NCBI GenBank assembly: GCA_001510575.1
Contig: LNGK01000008.1
Location: forward strand, 1,810,340-1,874,339
DNA: 64,000 nucleotides
Reading direction: 5' to 3'
DNA from: Knoxdaviesia capensis
Lineage: Eukaryota; Ascomycota; Sordariomycetes; Microascales; Gondwanamycetaceae
Each line of letters starts with the position of its first letter. Position 1 is the first letter of the stretch. A program made the position numbers and the translations under genes. This document shows, piece after piece, positions 22,723 through 37,700 of this stretch. Below the pieces are notes generated by a model. That model saw only the letters and a list, made by a program, of their open reading frames with translations, was not told the origin of the DNA and did no database searches.

Positions 22723-25700
22723 GTTCCTAGTAGTATTACGCAGGAGACAAGGCCAACCATGCAAACGGGCCGTCTCTTTCCACACTGGTGAAGGGAGAGC
22801 CCGTTCACATTTTCCACCACCCGACCAAAGTCTCTCTCGCACTCACTCTCTGTGTTCGGTGGTTCTCTTTCCAGCCTCCGGACAGGGTTGGACCCTGGGC
22901 TGCAGGATACAGGTGACTGGAGCAAGGGACTCCTCTGTCAAAAAAGTGACAAGAGGGGGGAGGAAGAGACCAATGCAGTTTGCTAGGAAGAGAGAAGGAG
23001 GGCAAGCATGCTAGAGAGCGGGGATGGGGGGGAAAGGGAAAAGGAGAGAGGCGAACAGGGCATGGGCTCCATGCAGCAGCATGCACCATGCACTATGCAG
23101 CCAGCCTCACCCAGTCAAGAAGAAGAGGACCCCACCAACGGTGAAGAGAGAGCAGAGCAGAGCAGATCCTAAGGGCCGGGGGAAGAGGAGAAGAATGGAG
23201 ATATGGACATGGAGCTGGGGGGGGACTGACCACAAGAAATGGAGGGTACGCTCGAGATGTGATTCGCGGACTTTACGGAGGAAGAAGGGGGGAGGGGGGG
23301 TGCGGGAAGGTGATGCAGGAAGAAAGCGAGATAGGTAAAAAGACAAGAAGAGAAGACACAGAGGGGAGGGGGCAAGGGAAGGAAAAGCTCTCTCACAGAA
23401 GGGAAACGAAATAGGATTCCCGACTAACAGGGATCATGACGGACCAAGCCGTCGACGGGCTTTTTTTTTTTTTTGCGCTCATCGGCCGCAGGAAACCAAC
23501 AGCAGGCGGGCAGAGGTCCCCTGGAGTGTTTCTTTTCTCGCTTGGTGGGTGGGTGAGTGACGTGCGGCCGGCCTGAAGTGCACGTCGGCTTGCTCTCGTG
23601 TCGCCGTATACGTGAGATAGACGGAGAATCCACAGTGGCAAACGTGGTCGGGACAGCTGGCTCGAGAGGCACACACACACATATCCGAAGGGGACGGCGA
23701 GTATCTCTGGCGGGCTCTCCGCGCTTAACACCAGTACAAGGACAAAAGGACTCTGGCCGTTCTTGGGCTGTTCCTGGGGTGATGAGCAACAGCTTCGACG
23801 CAGGTTCATGTCTTGGCGGCTGGATAGATGCTAATCTTGGAGGCTATCCCCCCCTCCCCTCCCCTCCCCTCCTCCTTTCCGTATAAAACAGTTGGTGGCG
23901 ATACTCGTTGAGATGGATGGTGGTCGAAGCTTTGCGTCCGTCTTGGGTGGCCACACCAGATGTCCGGCGGCAGAACGATCGGATCACGGACTTTGGAGGG
24001 GGCAGAGTTGTCCAGGAAGCGGGGGGGACGAGAATGAGGGGAACCAGGTCGATTGCATCGGTCATCCCCGTGGGTGCCGGTATCGGCCTTTGCAAGATTT
24101 GACGAGGATATTCACATGGAAACCAAGATTAGAAGGCCGTTTGATACAAGATCTCAGAGCAGCACAGAAGCGAAAGGAGCCGTGCGGCGGCGGCTGCGTG
24201 AAGAATAGACCTTCTTATCCGATGTTGCCGCCCTCTGGGCCCCCCCTCCCCCTGTAACAGCCCACGAATGTGGCATGCTCCTGTGTATCTCGGTGACCCC
24301 ATTCAGACGATGATGTGTATCTCTGGGGAACCTGGATATGCGCGATATAGCAAGATATGACGAGAGCAGCCGTCGAAGCAACCTGAAATACTGAGGGGAA
24401 GGGGAAGGGGAAAAAGGGGCGGGCCCGCTTGGCTCATCTCCCGCGGCGGCTGTTTCCCTCTCTTCCCTTATCCGCGATGCTTCGGGGAATTTTTTATATG
24501 TCATATTCATAGAAGCAAACTTGGTTACGTAGCAGTTTCCAAATCACAGCCTTCCGCGCGGACCACCCTTCGCTCCTCCCCCCCTCCAAGATCTTTCGCA
24601 CTTGGGGAAGCGCCGCGGCTATGATCAGATCAGGCAGGTTTGTTGGACGACAAAGCGCTCCGTCTCTCGGCCAGATGGCCGACGCACGAGCGTGGCTTCA
24701 CTGAGATTATAGGATCATCGGGGTCTCTTTTCATATCTTGTCTCTCGTCGCAGGCGCTGGAGGGAACGGGAAATGCCGTCATTGATAAGAACCAAAAAAT
24801 ATCCAGCGGCTGCCTTGTGGGGAAAGCCGAGATCGCGAAGACTGTGGGAGAGAGACAGAAGAACCAACAAGCGACAGACGGACGGTGGTTGTTGGGGGCC
24901 GCCGGCCAGCTTGCACGGCCGATGGGGATGATGCCACCACACACAGTCTCTGGGAGTTGCGTTGACGTAAGTCATATTATCGATGAAAATCATAGCAGCC
25001 GCTTCGATCTCACTCCTGATGGTGACTTCTCTCGTCTTATCTGGCCGGGTTGCGCGGCCGCAGGCGCCAGACGCCGGTTCTTGCGTCTTCGATGGTGACG
25101 ATTAGCAGACGGGGGGCCCTGGCTGTTGGTTGGCGACATTGGACGTGGAGAGAGCAGAAGAAGAAGGGTTCGAATATCGCGCATACAGTCGATCGAAAGC
25201 CCCTTGTAAAAAGATAAAAGATAAAAAAGAGACAAGAGACAAGAAATTCCACAAGCGAAAGAACCATGCACATGCACGGAACAAACAACAACCAACAACC
25301 CGCACGACGGTTTGTCGTCGTCGGGCTTCTGAACCTTGCAAAGGCAACCTGCATGAGACATTTGTCATGTGGTTTTATCGTTATGCAAAGACACTGCTGG
25401 CCGGTGGCCCCCAACCTCTTTTTCTTTATCTTTTTCACTTTTTTGTATTTTTCCCGTGTTTCTTCGGAGGACTGCAGGACAGCCAGCACACCGGCCCAAA
25501 AAATAATACCCTGCAGCAGTTGTGGTCTCTCTCGTTCGCTGGCACACTTTTACGGCCTAATGCCATGCACGAGATGCCCAAAACTACCCAGACTCGGCGG
25601 GGAGAAAGATAAAACAAATTAAAAAGGACACGGGAAGTGCAACAACACCACGTCAGTGGCGGCAGGGAAACCGAGAGTCAGCCGCACAGAGTGGTCCTTT

Positions 25701-28700
25701 CTTCTTCTTTTTTCAGCGGCGCAGATGTTGCTACGTGGACACACAGCAAGCCGAAACGGAAGACACTCACACACCAGCCCTGCATTCTGCGACCGAGCCG
25801 TTCTTGTGGCCCCCGCAGACACGACAGAGCACCGTGATGCGAAGGGCGCGGTCTGCACCAGCGGGGACTTCTTTTTTTTATTTCTGTTCGCTTACGACTT
25901 GCAACCCTCCTCAGGCTTTGAGGTGGGCGGTGAGAAACAGCGGCAACGAGCGGCGCCTGCGGAGATGGAATCCGACGGGATTTGCCATTTCAAACCGCAA
26001 CGGCCGGCGGGAGATTCCTGGCTCCCTTTTGTTGTGGTCGTTTTCGCTTGATGTCGTGGCAGTAGTACTGAAAGAACGAAAGAAAACGGGTGTGGTGGTG
26101 GTGGAGGCGGGAAGGGGACACGGTCGTCCCCTTGTTTTTTCCCGCCCAAGGCACGAACCTTGTGGCGGCAACCCATGATACCCAGACCTCACTTTGGTTG
26201 TCGCATCATGAGAATAGAAAAAGAGGGAAACCGATTGATGGTGCCATGAGCCGATACCGGACAACAGCTCTTTCGCCGGCTTCCATCTCCATCTCCTGGT
26301 TCTTAAACCCGGCGTCTCTCTTTCTTTTCGGCCGTCTTCTCGGGATTATCAATCATCGCAACAGCCAGGAAGGAACGGCGCTTATTGGCGAGATGTTTCG
26401 AGGGCTTAAACGCTTCTCCTTCCGTTTTGGCGGTGGGTTGCAACCGACATCGAAAGACTGTCGCATTCTTGCTCTCTCTCTCTCTGTTGTTCGATCAGCT
26501 CTCGGCTATCCTCAACTGGGAGCAAGCTTCGAACCCTCAGTCCAGAAAAGGAAGCCAAGTAGTTGCAAAACCCAACATAAAATGAGGACGGAATCAAGTG
26601 AGGTTTAAGCGCTGTGATCCGTCATAAATGGAACAACTTGGGGGGTTTTTTTCTTAAAAAAAAAGTATAAAAAAAAAAAGAAAAAAAAAAGCCCAGTATC
26701 AGGCCAGTGCGGATTCGTGGCGCTGGCCACTGTTTGCCTCAGGATTTGCAGGCATTGTTGGGCTGCTATCTGCACGCCCCCTCCTCTTCGGCAACTCATT
26801 TTTTTTTTTAGGCGGCGGACAAGCACGGTGCGGTGGGTGCTGGAGGGCGCTGTGGAAGACTCAGCCTTAGGCGGCCCACGGCCTAGAAATACAGCAGGCC
26901 CTGCTGTGCGACAAGGTGCGTCGGCACAGCTGAACACAGTAAAGCCAGCACTGTTGTCCGCTTTGGCAACACAGAGACATTCTTTCGGTTCCCAGGCAAA
27001 AAGAAAGAGGGGTACGTGTACGTATCTTTCTTTCATCGCCGGGGTCATGATTGGGGATTCGCACACTGTTCTGTGCAGTATAAGTGTACTGTACAGTACA
27101 TCCGTCCCTCCGTCTTTCTTGCTTCCCTTTGGTTCGCTCTCTTCTCGTCCGCTCACTCGTCTGGCCCGCTTTTCAAAAGAGCGGGAGTGCGGGAATGCAC
27201 AGTCATGGTCTCAAAAAAAAAAAAGAATTCGTCGGTGGGAAAAGAAAAAGAAAAATCCCCCCCTGGCCCCTGTCACGCATGAGCGGCCGGTCATGTGACT
27301 GGGCTTCGGTGCAAAGAAGGGGAGATTTGGAAAGAACCCCAGCCCCGAAAGAAACAGAAAAAGTCTGGGGCTGGGTTTGGAGACTTGTCAGCAGTGACAA
27401 TATTTATGGACTCCTTTCTTTTTTATACCGGGCAAGATTGGCGTATATTGGGATATACTTGGTATAAATGCTTTTTGGGTGCCTTGTGGAACTTAAGAAC
27501 CGTGGACAACAAAATATCATCATCATCCACTGTGGTTCGGTGCACATCGTTCACCCCTCATTTCTCTCTTTCCCCTATTTCTCCCCTCTCTCGCCTTGTT
27601 CCGTCCAAATCTGGGTCCGGTTGAATTCCAGTCTGGCCTGCCTACTAGGTGCTTAGTATTGCATATTTGGCTGCCATTACTTTAGGGTCGCCGCCGTTTC
27701 CCTGTCTGGGTGGTGGCCCCGGCCGGGGTTTGGGATATCCCGGGTCGGGGTAGTAGTGGTAGTGGCATAGCCCCAAGATTGAAATATTAAGATGGGGGGG
27801 GAGGAGGGGACCCTAAAAACGGAGGTTGTCTTTGGAATGATGCCTTGTTCGAACGGAACGGGGGAAATGCCGTGTTTGCTGCAGGCTTAGACACTTCCAA
27901 GGCACGAGCCCACGTATGTTAAGTAAAAAATAACAACAAAAACACTTGAGCGGCCTGTTAGAAGCCGGAAACCTCGTGCCTCTTTAGCCCAGTATACCAT
28001 TCATGCATACGTACATACGTCAGTCACTCTCATCTCACCGCCGTCTCTTTAAGGTCCAGCTGTCTAAGACACTGGCGTTTTTGCCAATCTATCTTCATCA
28101 GCCCAAAAAGGATGGCTGCAGGCCCGGCGTTTGCGTGTGTTTTCGTGTGTGTGTATGTGTATATGTGTGACACCTTCGTCGGTTTCCTGCTTCTTCCCAA
28201 GCCCAGCCTCACCCTCGCGGCGATGCAACAAAAGACAACAGAGACGCATCAATCCTGCTCAACAGGGCTTCTCACAGTGCGTCTGTGATCTCCCCGATAT
28301 GTCCATCTCCTGTAAGGGCTCGTACGGAGCAAGTGGCTCTCTCGGGCACGGCGGGAAATGCAACAAAGAGGATTAAAGACAGAAGGCGACAACTACAGTA
28401 CTTTGCAAACTTAAATTGAAAGCAGAAGAGAAAAGGAAAAGGAGTGAACCACCTGGGGGTGTGAACCATCTCTTTCCCTCTTGTCCTGCCCCCTTTACCC
28501 AAACCGGAGACACAGAGAGAGCGAGTGAGAGACGCCTCGAAACGGCGACAGACAGACAGACAGACTTCGCAGCAGGGATCTTCCCGGTCTCTTGTGGTCG
28601 TCTTGGACGGCGGTCAAACTGTAGAAACGGCCGCAGACCAGAAATGGCGTTTCCCTCCATCTCCATCCCTCGATTCAACGCACACTACACAGTATGCCGA

Positions 28701-31700
28701 GCTAATCAAAACGAAAGAACAATCTGGGCGGTTTCGGTGGTGGTGGTGGTAGTGGTGGTGGTGTGGATGACCAGAAACCAAAACGTAATATCCAGCACTG
28801 AGAGAGAGAACGAGAGTGTCGATAACAAAAAAGAAGTCTTGGTCCGAAAGAGGTAAAAACAGCCGGTGGTCTTTTTTGTTTTGGAGATTCACCTCATCAC
28901 CACATCCCCCAAAAAGCCTCTTTAGACGCCCCGAGATGTTGTCTCCTGCTTGTCGTGCCTCGTTTGATATGGAGGATCAAGCCTCTTCTCAGAAGTGTAA
29001 ACCACCCCCCCGCCCGCCCGCCGTCTGCGAACGAGAGATAGCAACATGTACGGCACAGCATGTCTTGCGGCCCTCTCGCGATTTCGGATCGGGATATGGG
29101 GGGAAATGTGGTGTTGGTTCCTGGCAGCGGTTGGCAGCCACTCTTGGTGTGTGTGTTTGCAGCAACGCTCGGCTACGGCACGGAACAGACAGGCCGGGGA
29201 GGGGGGAACGAACGGGCTTATCAATCTGGCCATTGCGGGGTGTTGGCACACAACACAGCGAGGGACCTTTTGGAAACAAGCAAACGACCCTAATCGGATC
29301 CTCGCGGGCGCGTTTCCCGGCGCCCGGCTAAGCGCGCAATCTGGGGTTGGGAGTGGCGTGCAGCGGTTGCAGTGTACGCGTCCCTCGCTTGGAGATCTTT
29401 TGCTTTGATATCACCAGATGGGGCTTTTTTGGTCTGATCACCAGTTCATGCTCTCGGGCCCGAGAGGCGCCGGGGTATGTGAAGAGGCCCGTCTCGACAC
29501 GAGAACATGCTGTCGTTTGTGATAGAGGCACAGCCGCGGTGTTGGTTCTCCACGTAACGGCCGATATATGACGCTCCCTCGAAAGCTTCACGTTGCAGTC
29601 GGCGCGAGGCGGACTTTTGAGGGGGCGGCGGCGGATCTGCTCGCAAGGGAGCTCTCCAAAACAGCACGAGCAGGAGCTCCAAGGCAGTAAGAAAATGACG
29701 GGAGATGGCCAAATCCAAGCTCTGTCCTCTTTTGGAGATGTGATTCCCGCGCGGTTGGGAGTTTTGTGGGGAATGTGTTGGTGATGTGTAGGGGGGTTTT
29801 TCTTTTATAAAAAAAGAGCGATGGAGTCCAAAGATATTGATCTCATGATGATGGCAGAGGAGTTGGATAGACAACAAGCTCTCCACATCAAGCGCAAGCT
29901 CTAGGGTTCAACTGCTCAGAGTAATTTCAGTAGCGGACGAGAAACGGACGCCGAACACCTCCGAGCGAGGACAAAACCAACACAGATATACAGCCCTTCA
30001 CCAAATCCGACATAGTAGGAAGTGATAGGTCAAACACGAGCAAAACCAATCAGCCACCAAATTTTGCTTGCGGTTGGGCCAGCAGAAGCGGCCAGGAAAT
30101 CAGATCAGTCACAAAAAAAGACCAAGAAAAGGAGAAAAGGAGAAAGAATCATGTTCCAAGGGCCAGCCAGCCTCACCAGATTGGGAATTGGCTTGATGCC
30201 CGGAGCAGCAGCACGAAAGAAAGAAGAAAAAAAGGCTGAAATGCAAACAAGAGATCGGCGGATGGGGGGTCTTTTTGGGGTGCTGGTTGCTTTTTTCTTT
30301 GGTGTATGCAGTGTGTGTGAAGTTCAACCGGTTCGGACAGCCAGATGAATGTGTGTGTGTGGACTCAACAGGGAATGGCCGAGGATGGAGTTCCATGATG
30401 TTTGCCTGTCTTGTACTCATGTATGTGGGAAGCTAATGCAACCGAGCGAAGGTATGGGATGAGGCAGAAGCAAGAAGGAGGCCCAGGCAGTGTGACTCGG
30501 GCTGCGATGTGCATATCCCGTTCGTCCTCTCTGCCTCTCCTCGTTGGCTTGCTTATTGAGAACGAGAACTGTGCGTGAGAGACGGGAGTCACAGGCAGGG
30601 AACTTTTGGCTGGGTGACCGACCACACACCACCACCCAACCGCCCTACTTCTCTGCACCAGTCTGTCCTTTGTTTGTTCATTCTTCGCTCCTTGCATTTC
30701 CCCTCTCCCGCACACTCCCGGCATTGCCCGGGAACACATGAGGCCACCTAACGCGGCCCGCCCAGACGGGATTTTCTTATATATAAAAAATATTGCAGAT
30801 GTGACCGGCCAGGCAGCACTAAAAAGAACGGCCGCTGGCGGGTATATAGCTGCAGATGCAATGCTGCGTCTGGTGCAGGAAGAAAAAAAAAGAACAAAAA
30901 GAGCAGGTTGGCTTGTCTCGAGCGTTGATGTTGCATGGTGGTGGAGGCTGGAGGCTTTTGGGGAGGGTGTGCGTGTAAGTGAGTGAAAAAGGCATGTGCA
31001 GCTGAGGAGCAGGATGCATCAACGGCTCGAGGAAACAGCAGTAGAAGCAAATCACATCTTGAGATGTTGGAAGTCTCAGCTGGACGAGAGGTGTAAGTCC
31101 AGGCGTTCTCCCTCAAGGCGAGCAATACACACTCTCACACTGCCTCTCTCTTCTTCTGACGATTATCACCGCTTTGCTGTTTGGACTTTTATATCCCAGT
31201 CAGCCTAACAGGGAGGAAAGGACCATTCCCACTTTCCGGCGGGGGGGCAAAGGGACAAAAAAATAGCATCGTCGGATTGTTCCTTTTCGAAAATACCGGT
31301 TTTTTTTCCTTCTCTGGGGCGGGCTGGCGCAGCTAGAAAAAAAAGTGTGACTTCGTGCATATGCGCGTGCTTGTTGTCAATCGGGCTAAACCGAGAAGCC
31401 CTTGCGACGACGAGGGAGAGATTGCAACAGTACGAAAAAGAAAAAGAAAACTGGAAGAAAAAACGGGACGGCTCACAAACACCCACACACCCCCCCTTTT
31501 TGTCTCCATTCCAGGTCCAACGGCATGAAGCCCTGCACATTTTTATACATATAAATGTATTTAAAAAGTTCAAGAAGACAAGAAGTGAGCGAGAAAATGT
31601 GAATTTCAGATACCGGTAACTAACACTCTCGCATCCTTCGTTTCGTTGCGTTCGCTTGCATGCACTGCTGCACACTTCTCGACTAGGACGAGAATGCGTC

Positions 31701-34700
31701 TGCAGCGTGATCAAATCATGTAGTCGAGGGTGGGTTGTCCCTCCGCTTGAAAAAAAAAAAAAAATATCACTTAAGGAAATTCATGCGAGTAGAACTGTCT
31801 CTTCTGTCTCGCAGAGAGTTCTCCAAAAAAACCCCCCCAAAAAACTAGATATAAAAAATAAAATAAAAATAAAAATAAAAAAGAGAAAATGCTCTGCATA
31901 TTGCACTCCTCACCTGCTCCGCGATTCCTGCATCTCTGCCCAACTGTTCCACAAAACGCACGCCAGGCCTGCGTCTTTCGCTCCTGTGATTCAAAATGCT
32001 GTGATCACGCCTCCTCGTCATGCAAAACCAAGTGCAGAAATACCGTGGGTTCTCTGCCTTTCTCTCTGTTCCCCCTCTTTTGCAAGTCCGTCGATTGGTC
32101 CCATATTGAGGCCCTGCTGTGAACATGGACATGCAGCTGTGGAGAGAGGGACAACGAGGACATGCGGGGATCAACCTGATGGTGGTTGGGCGAGAAAAGA
32201 ACGGGACATGGCGTACGGGACCGCCCGGCGGAGGAGGAGACAGGCCGGTTTGTGCTGGTTCTCCTCTTTGTCCGGTGATGTGTGGCCTGTTGGCGATGGG
32301 CGGGTGCGTTTAGGGTCTAACCCCGGGGCACCGAGCCTCCCACCCGCACACCCACTCTCCAAGAAGGTGAACCTCCAGTTCTGGCCGGCTGCATATATTG
32401 CAGCCAGACTCGCCCAGGGAAATGCAGCTGGCCGCTTTCAGATACAAGGTGCAGCTAGCCTATCTTGCATTTCACACACACATACACACGCACACACCAG
32501 TATTCCGAGGCTAACCATGGTGTGTGTGTGTGTGTGTGAGCAAGAGAACATACAACCACCCTGATCGCGTCGCCCGTTATCATGCCCACCACAGACCTTC
32601 CTTCCTTTCCGTCTCTCGTCCTCTCTGTCCCGTCTCCTCGGTCTGATACGATTGTATCATTAGTCTACTGGTATATTGTTTCGTCCGTGTTTATGTTTTC
32701 GCTGAAACGGCCCGTCGCTGCTCAGCCGAGCCGCGGTGCTGCAGCCAGTGAAAAGCCCAGAACAGGCAGGCCCAGAACAGTTCTGTGCTTCGCTGAAGGT
32801 GTGTGTGCACTGTACACGCGTTTTGCATGAGATGGCATAGAAGTGAGGGGGATTTCTTTGGGTCCTCGTATTGTTGCTCTTGTGTTCTGGACAGTGTCTA
32901 GTTCTGCATGTAGGGGATGGACGATTACGTGTGTGTGTATGAGTGTGTGTACAAGTCAACCTCCGGTCTGGAATCTTCGAGGACACACGCCCTCCTGGGC
33001 GAATGTCTCGGGCTCAACACAGCGTCTACGTCTAAACATATCTCAGTCACCACCTTCAGCTCACCACATCTCTAGAACAAACACACCGCACACAACTTTA
33101 TAGACCTACAACAGAAAGATCTAACAGAACAGCACAGGATGTGCCACGAGGTACCAGGTACCCGTCCGTCCAGGGGATGAGGAGAGAGAAAGAAAAAGAG
33201 ATATCAATAAAAAAAGGGGAGCCTCCCCCCTCAGTTCCGGTCACATATGACATCACGTTGACGGTGATCCAAGCTGCGTGGCAATGCAATGGCCAGCGAC
33301 AGCACCTCCGCCGTTCCAAAAGGGTCATCACAATCCAGTGTGTTCGGGACGGCGGTGCATCACCGGATGCTCTTCATCCCAGCGGGCGATATCATCCAGG
33401 ATCCCCTCCCCCCCCCCTGGTTCGGGCTCCTTCATTCGCTTGTATCGCACGAGCACACCGGCAGAAGAGGGTAGCCACGGCAAACGGGACGCCGATTGGA
33501 TTCACCAGCAGGCGGCCCGTGACTTGTTTGGGCCTTGCGAGCAGCGGTGGCGATGACCGAACTGACTTGGCCTGACTTTCAGCGGGCCAGGCCGGGGGGA
33601 GGAAGTGGTGGTCCAAGCTGGGTTTTGGGGAGGGGATCCCTTCCCTGCCTACGCCTACGGGCTCGCCGGTGGTCCAATGACGAGCCGGAGATGGTCGGTC
33701 GGTCAATTGGGGGACAGACATGGGAAGATGCCAAACAGCCACCACCACCACCCGGTGTGCGTTGTATCTCGCATGGAAAGCTGTGCCGTCTTAATTAATG
33801 TGTGCGTGTGTGTGTGTGTGTTCTGTGTCTCCCCGCGACGTCGGGCACCCGGGAAACCCACACGCGAATGTGCTGTACGGTATTTTCCACGACGAAGTCG
33901 ATTCCTAGACCGGCGATACCCTGCGCCTCCCATCTGTGTTTTACTTCCCACTACTGTACAGGAATGCAGCCAACGCTCTCGGAACCAAAATGAGCCGCAC
34001 TTAGGGGGGGGGCCGCCACCACCCGCCTGTGTCGTGGCGGTGAATCCCGTCGGCGCCGCACGCCGTCAACTATCACTTTTACTCTATTTTAGAGGGGGGA
34101 GGATGCTGTGGAGGACCGCGTTAGGTCAAGAGAAACTGTATCTTGACAGCCAGCGATGCTCCTAATTGTGCTACCGACGCCAAGTCGATAGAGCTAAGCC
34201 AACGGGTTTGGCTTCGGCGTATAATGGCCGCACTGGAATCTGACTCTCCCGTCCACACTCTTTCAGCGAAACAGTTTCCCTTTTCACAAAACGCCCAGCG
34301 GGCTGTACAGCGCACTGTTCACTGCACGCACCCCTCCAGCACATGTCACCTGTTTTACCCGTAGCTACATATCAAACGGCGCCCTTCTTCCCGCTCTGGC
34401 ACGTATGCACCACCACCCCTCAAATATCCTCTCCCCATCCCGTGTGTGCCTCGGGTTTACCAGTGGTCTCCCTCCCCTCTCTCTCTTTCGTTCCGAAGAT
34501 ATATTGGGGGGGGCGCGGTCGGTGGAATATCTACGGGCATAACCTGGCGATCACAGACGGGAGAAGCCTTTTTCATCTGGACAGGTAATCTCTGGGGTCC
34601 TTTTGTGTTTTCATTGGGGGTGTGTGGTGTGGACGATCGTCTCTTTCGACAGATCGCCGTGTTTGTGAATGAGACAGACCAAGAAGAGCAGACCGAGAAG

Positions 34701-37700
34701 GATAGTCTGGTTGAGCCCGAGACAAACAAAGAGAAGAAATAAACTCGGGAAACCATTCTCGGGTTCTTGGGTATTTACCAGCCCACCCACCTACCCCCCC
34801 TCGCTTGGCTGGAATTCCGACCAACATTGTTTCGCCATGGACGCAAGGTGGAGGCGGCGGGAGCTTCCTTGGGGGGGGGAAGTGGATGCAAAACAATGAA
34901 AAAGATACCCTCGGTGGCCATCTGGAATGCCGGAAACGGCAGTCGGGAGGAGGAAAGCTCTGGTAGGCATGAATGGGAACAAAGAACCAAACCCCCCAGA
35001 TATGCAAGTACGAGAGCCGGGCTGACGCCGGTGTTGGGTGCACGAAAGAGAGAGAGAAAGGCAGAATGAGAGCGTTCGTGACTAGGGGACGAGACTTGCA
35101 TCCAAGCGAGTTGGGGTGTGATGGACCGCCAGCCAGCAGATGCAGATGCACAGCTCAGGCCACGGTCACGTTTGGCTTCAACCAGAGTTGCAGAACCCGC
35201 AGCACACATATCACGTCGGTCGCTCTCAAGGGAGCAATAGACCGTATTATCTGTTATATGCACCTCCACCGCAAACCCGCCACGTGTCGAGACGAGAAGA
35301 GAACACGGCACAGGTGGGCTCCGTTTTCCTGTTCCCCTCTCGTGTCTACATACACACAGTACATATACTCGCTCTTTTCGGGTCTTGTCCTCCCCCATGT
35401 TGGCACAGGACCCTAGGCAATGTGATATCTCGTCCCCAATGCGACTCTGCGCTGGAGAGTTGTGTCGTTTGTTGTTTCTACCGTGCACGCTGTCGACACA
35501 CCGACACTCACACTCACACTCACCCTCGCTCACTGGCTTGCGTTTGCGTGTTCACCGCCTCGACCGTAGCCCGGCGATGACGAGACGGTGCGGAGAGTCA
35601 TCACAGCGACGTGTAGCCCCCAATTGGTCTCGCAATGAGGTCAACTGAGGTTCCATTTGGCGGTCTTTCGCGGCAGGAAATCCAGTCCCGCCAGATCACA
35701 TTCGGGACGGTGTGCAAAGGTTCACGCACCAACACAGGCGGAGGATTCTTTTGCGTTCCAGGTGATGCGCATTTTTCGGACAAGCCGCCACAGCCATGAG
35801 AAAATAAAAACAAGGGCCGGCCCCAGAAAAAAAAAGCAAAAAGAAATAAAATCCTTGAAAACCAAAATCCGCAGGAATGGTAACCCGTGGTTCCTTTTCC
35901 AGCCTAGCTCGAACCGGCCGGGGCTGGAGAGCGGAAAGCCCCGAAGCTAGTTTCGATTCTGCCAGTATTTGGGGTTCTGTTGGGGGGTTTTTTTGGCGGC
36001 GGCGTTTGGGTGCGTTTGGAATCAAGTGTGTGTGCGCGATATAATCGATATCGCCGGCGAACAAACCAACGCAACAAAGGGAAATACATTGTCGCTGGGT
36101 ACTAGAACTATTCGTAGACTCATCCATTTATTTGTCCGATAAAGACGGAAAAAAGAGAAACAAGAAGTGCTCACTCACTTCTGCAAAATTTGGCGCTGGT
36201 CTGATGATGTCGGGCCCTTTTTCTGGAGAGGAAGACGTAGCCAAAGAACCTGTAACTCAGCACGTAGTTTAGTTCGGTTGGGAATAAGGAAAGAAAGTCG
36301 GGACGCGTGGTGTCTTTTTTAGACAAAAAAAAGAGGGCAGTACATGGCGCAGCCCTAACCCTAATGTACTCGAACTATTCTGGACTAAGACGTAGTTTAT
36401 TTAAGCTGGTTGGCACATCGAACGCCGATGGACCGCGTGTGATGTGTAATTTCTACTAGCACAGCTCAGGTCTTGCCATTCGTCTGTCGACCAATCCAGT
36501 AGTGACGATCATCTCTAGCTTTACTACACCAGCCGGACAACCACCATCTCACAGCTGCATATCATGGCCCGCCGCCTGCTGGGCGTTCTTGTCTCGGCTT
36601 AGCTGGGCGTGTATTTTCTTCTGGAGAACAGACTGTTCCATAAACTAGTGAGCGGTCTCTGTGTTTCTTTGCTGTCTGTTCCATTATCCGACATCCTTCT
36701 CCGACTCGCTGAGACAGGATCATTATGCTTCCTTCTTTTTACGGGCCATCCACCCGGTAGCCTGTGGTTCTTTTGGCTCCTTTTTTGTTTCTGTACGAGC
36801 AGTTGAATGCCGACCCCATGGATTCCCTGTCGACAACCCGCTGTGTGTCCGTGTGTCCGTATACTTGTCCTTGTAGTACGTGGAGCCTGCGAACTGGCTG
36901 GGCCGACCTTGGACAGATTCGTCAAGGCCCGGCATGTGTTTCGCGGGGTCCCATTCGCCAGACCATACTCTCTCTCTCTTCGTATAAGAAAAAGAAAACA
37001 GGAAGACAACCTTTAAAAAGTGTGATACCACACGACGGTGTTCGTTGGGTGGTGGCTGATGGTGCGTGGTGAGTGGCTGGGTCGGCATAAGCGGGGACAC
37101 ACGCTTGTGATGGCGGGAGAGAGGGACGAATGACGCCGCTGATCCGGTGAAGAGTACGTTTTTCCTTTTGCTTGATTCCTGTCTTATTATTATTAATTTA
37201 TATATCCTCTGATGTGTTGTCACTTTGGCTTGGATACTATGGATGGAGGACTAGCCAGAGAGAGCCACACGCACGATACTCGGATGGCCATCTGCATGAA
37301 TAGCGAACTAACGGAAAACCTGCAGGCAACAAAATGGCGACTCCGTGGAAAGCAGAAGCCAACTTGCATGTTTCCGTGCGTGGTAACACCTGCGGATAAC
37401 ATTAGCGGCGGCGTGCTATTGCATTGCTCTCTTCTCTTTTCTTTCTGGGACTTTGCCAGCCAGCCCAGGCCGGCTCTCCTGGCTCTGGCAATTGGCCAGG
37501 TCGTCAAGTGAGTGGTGTCCTCCATGCGGCTCACGGCTCACCGATACCACACTGGGGCCCTGCCGCTGAGAACACGGGATTCGCCCCCCCTCCCCTCCCC
37601 TCCTCCCTCCCCTCCCTCCCCTCTTTTTTTGGGTTTCCCTCACTCGGTTTTCTTCTCCCGTCATCTATCGCCTCCCAACCCATACATCCTTTCGTTGTGC

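Noticed and set aside
31656..32564. 302-codon plus-strand frame in the desert
   Set aside because: Low-complexity Lys and His/Thr runs from A tracts and CA repeats; no domain.
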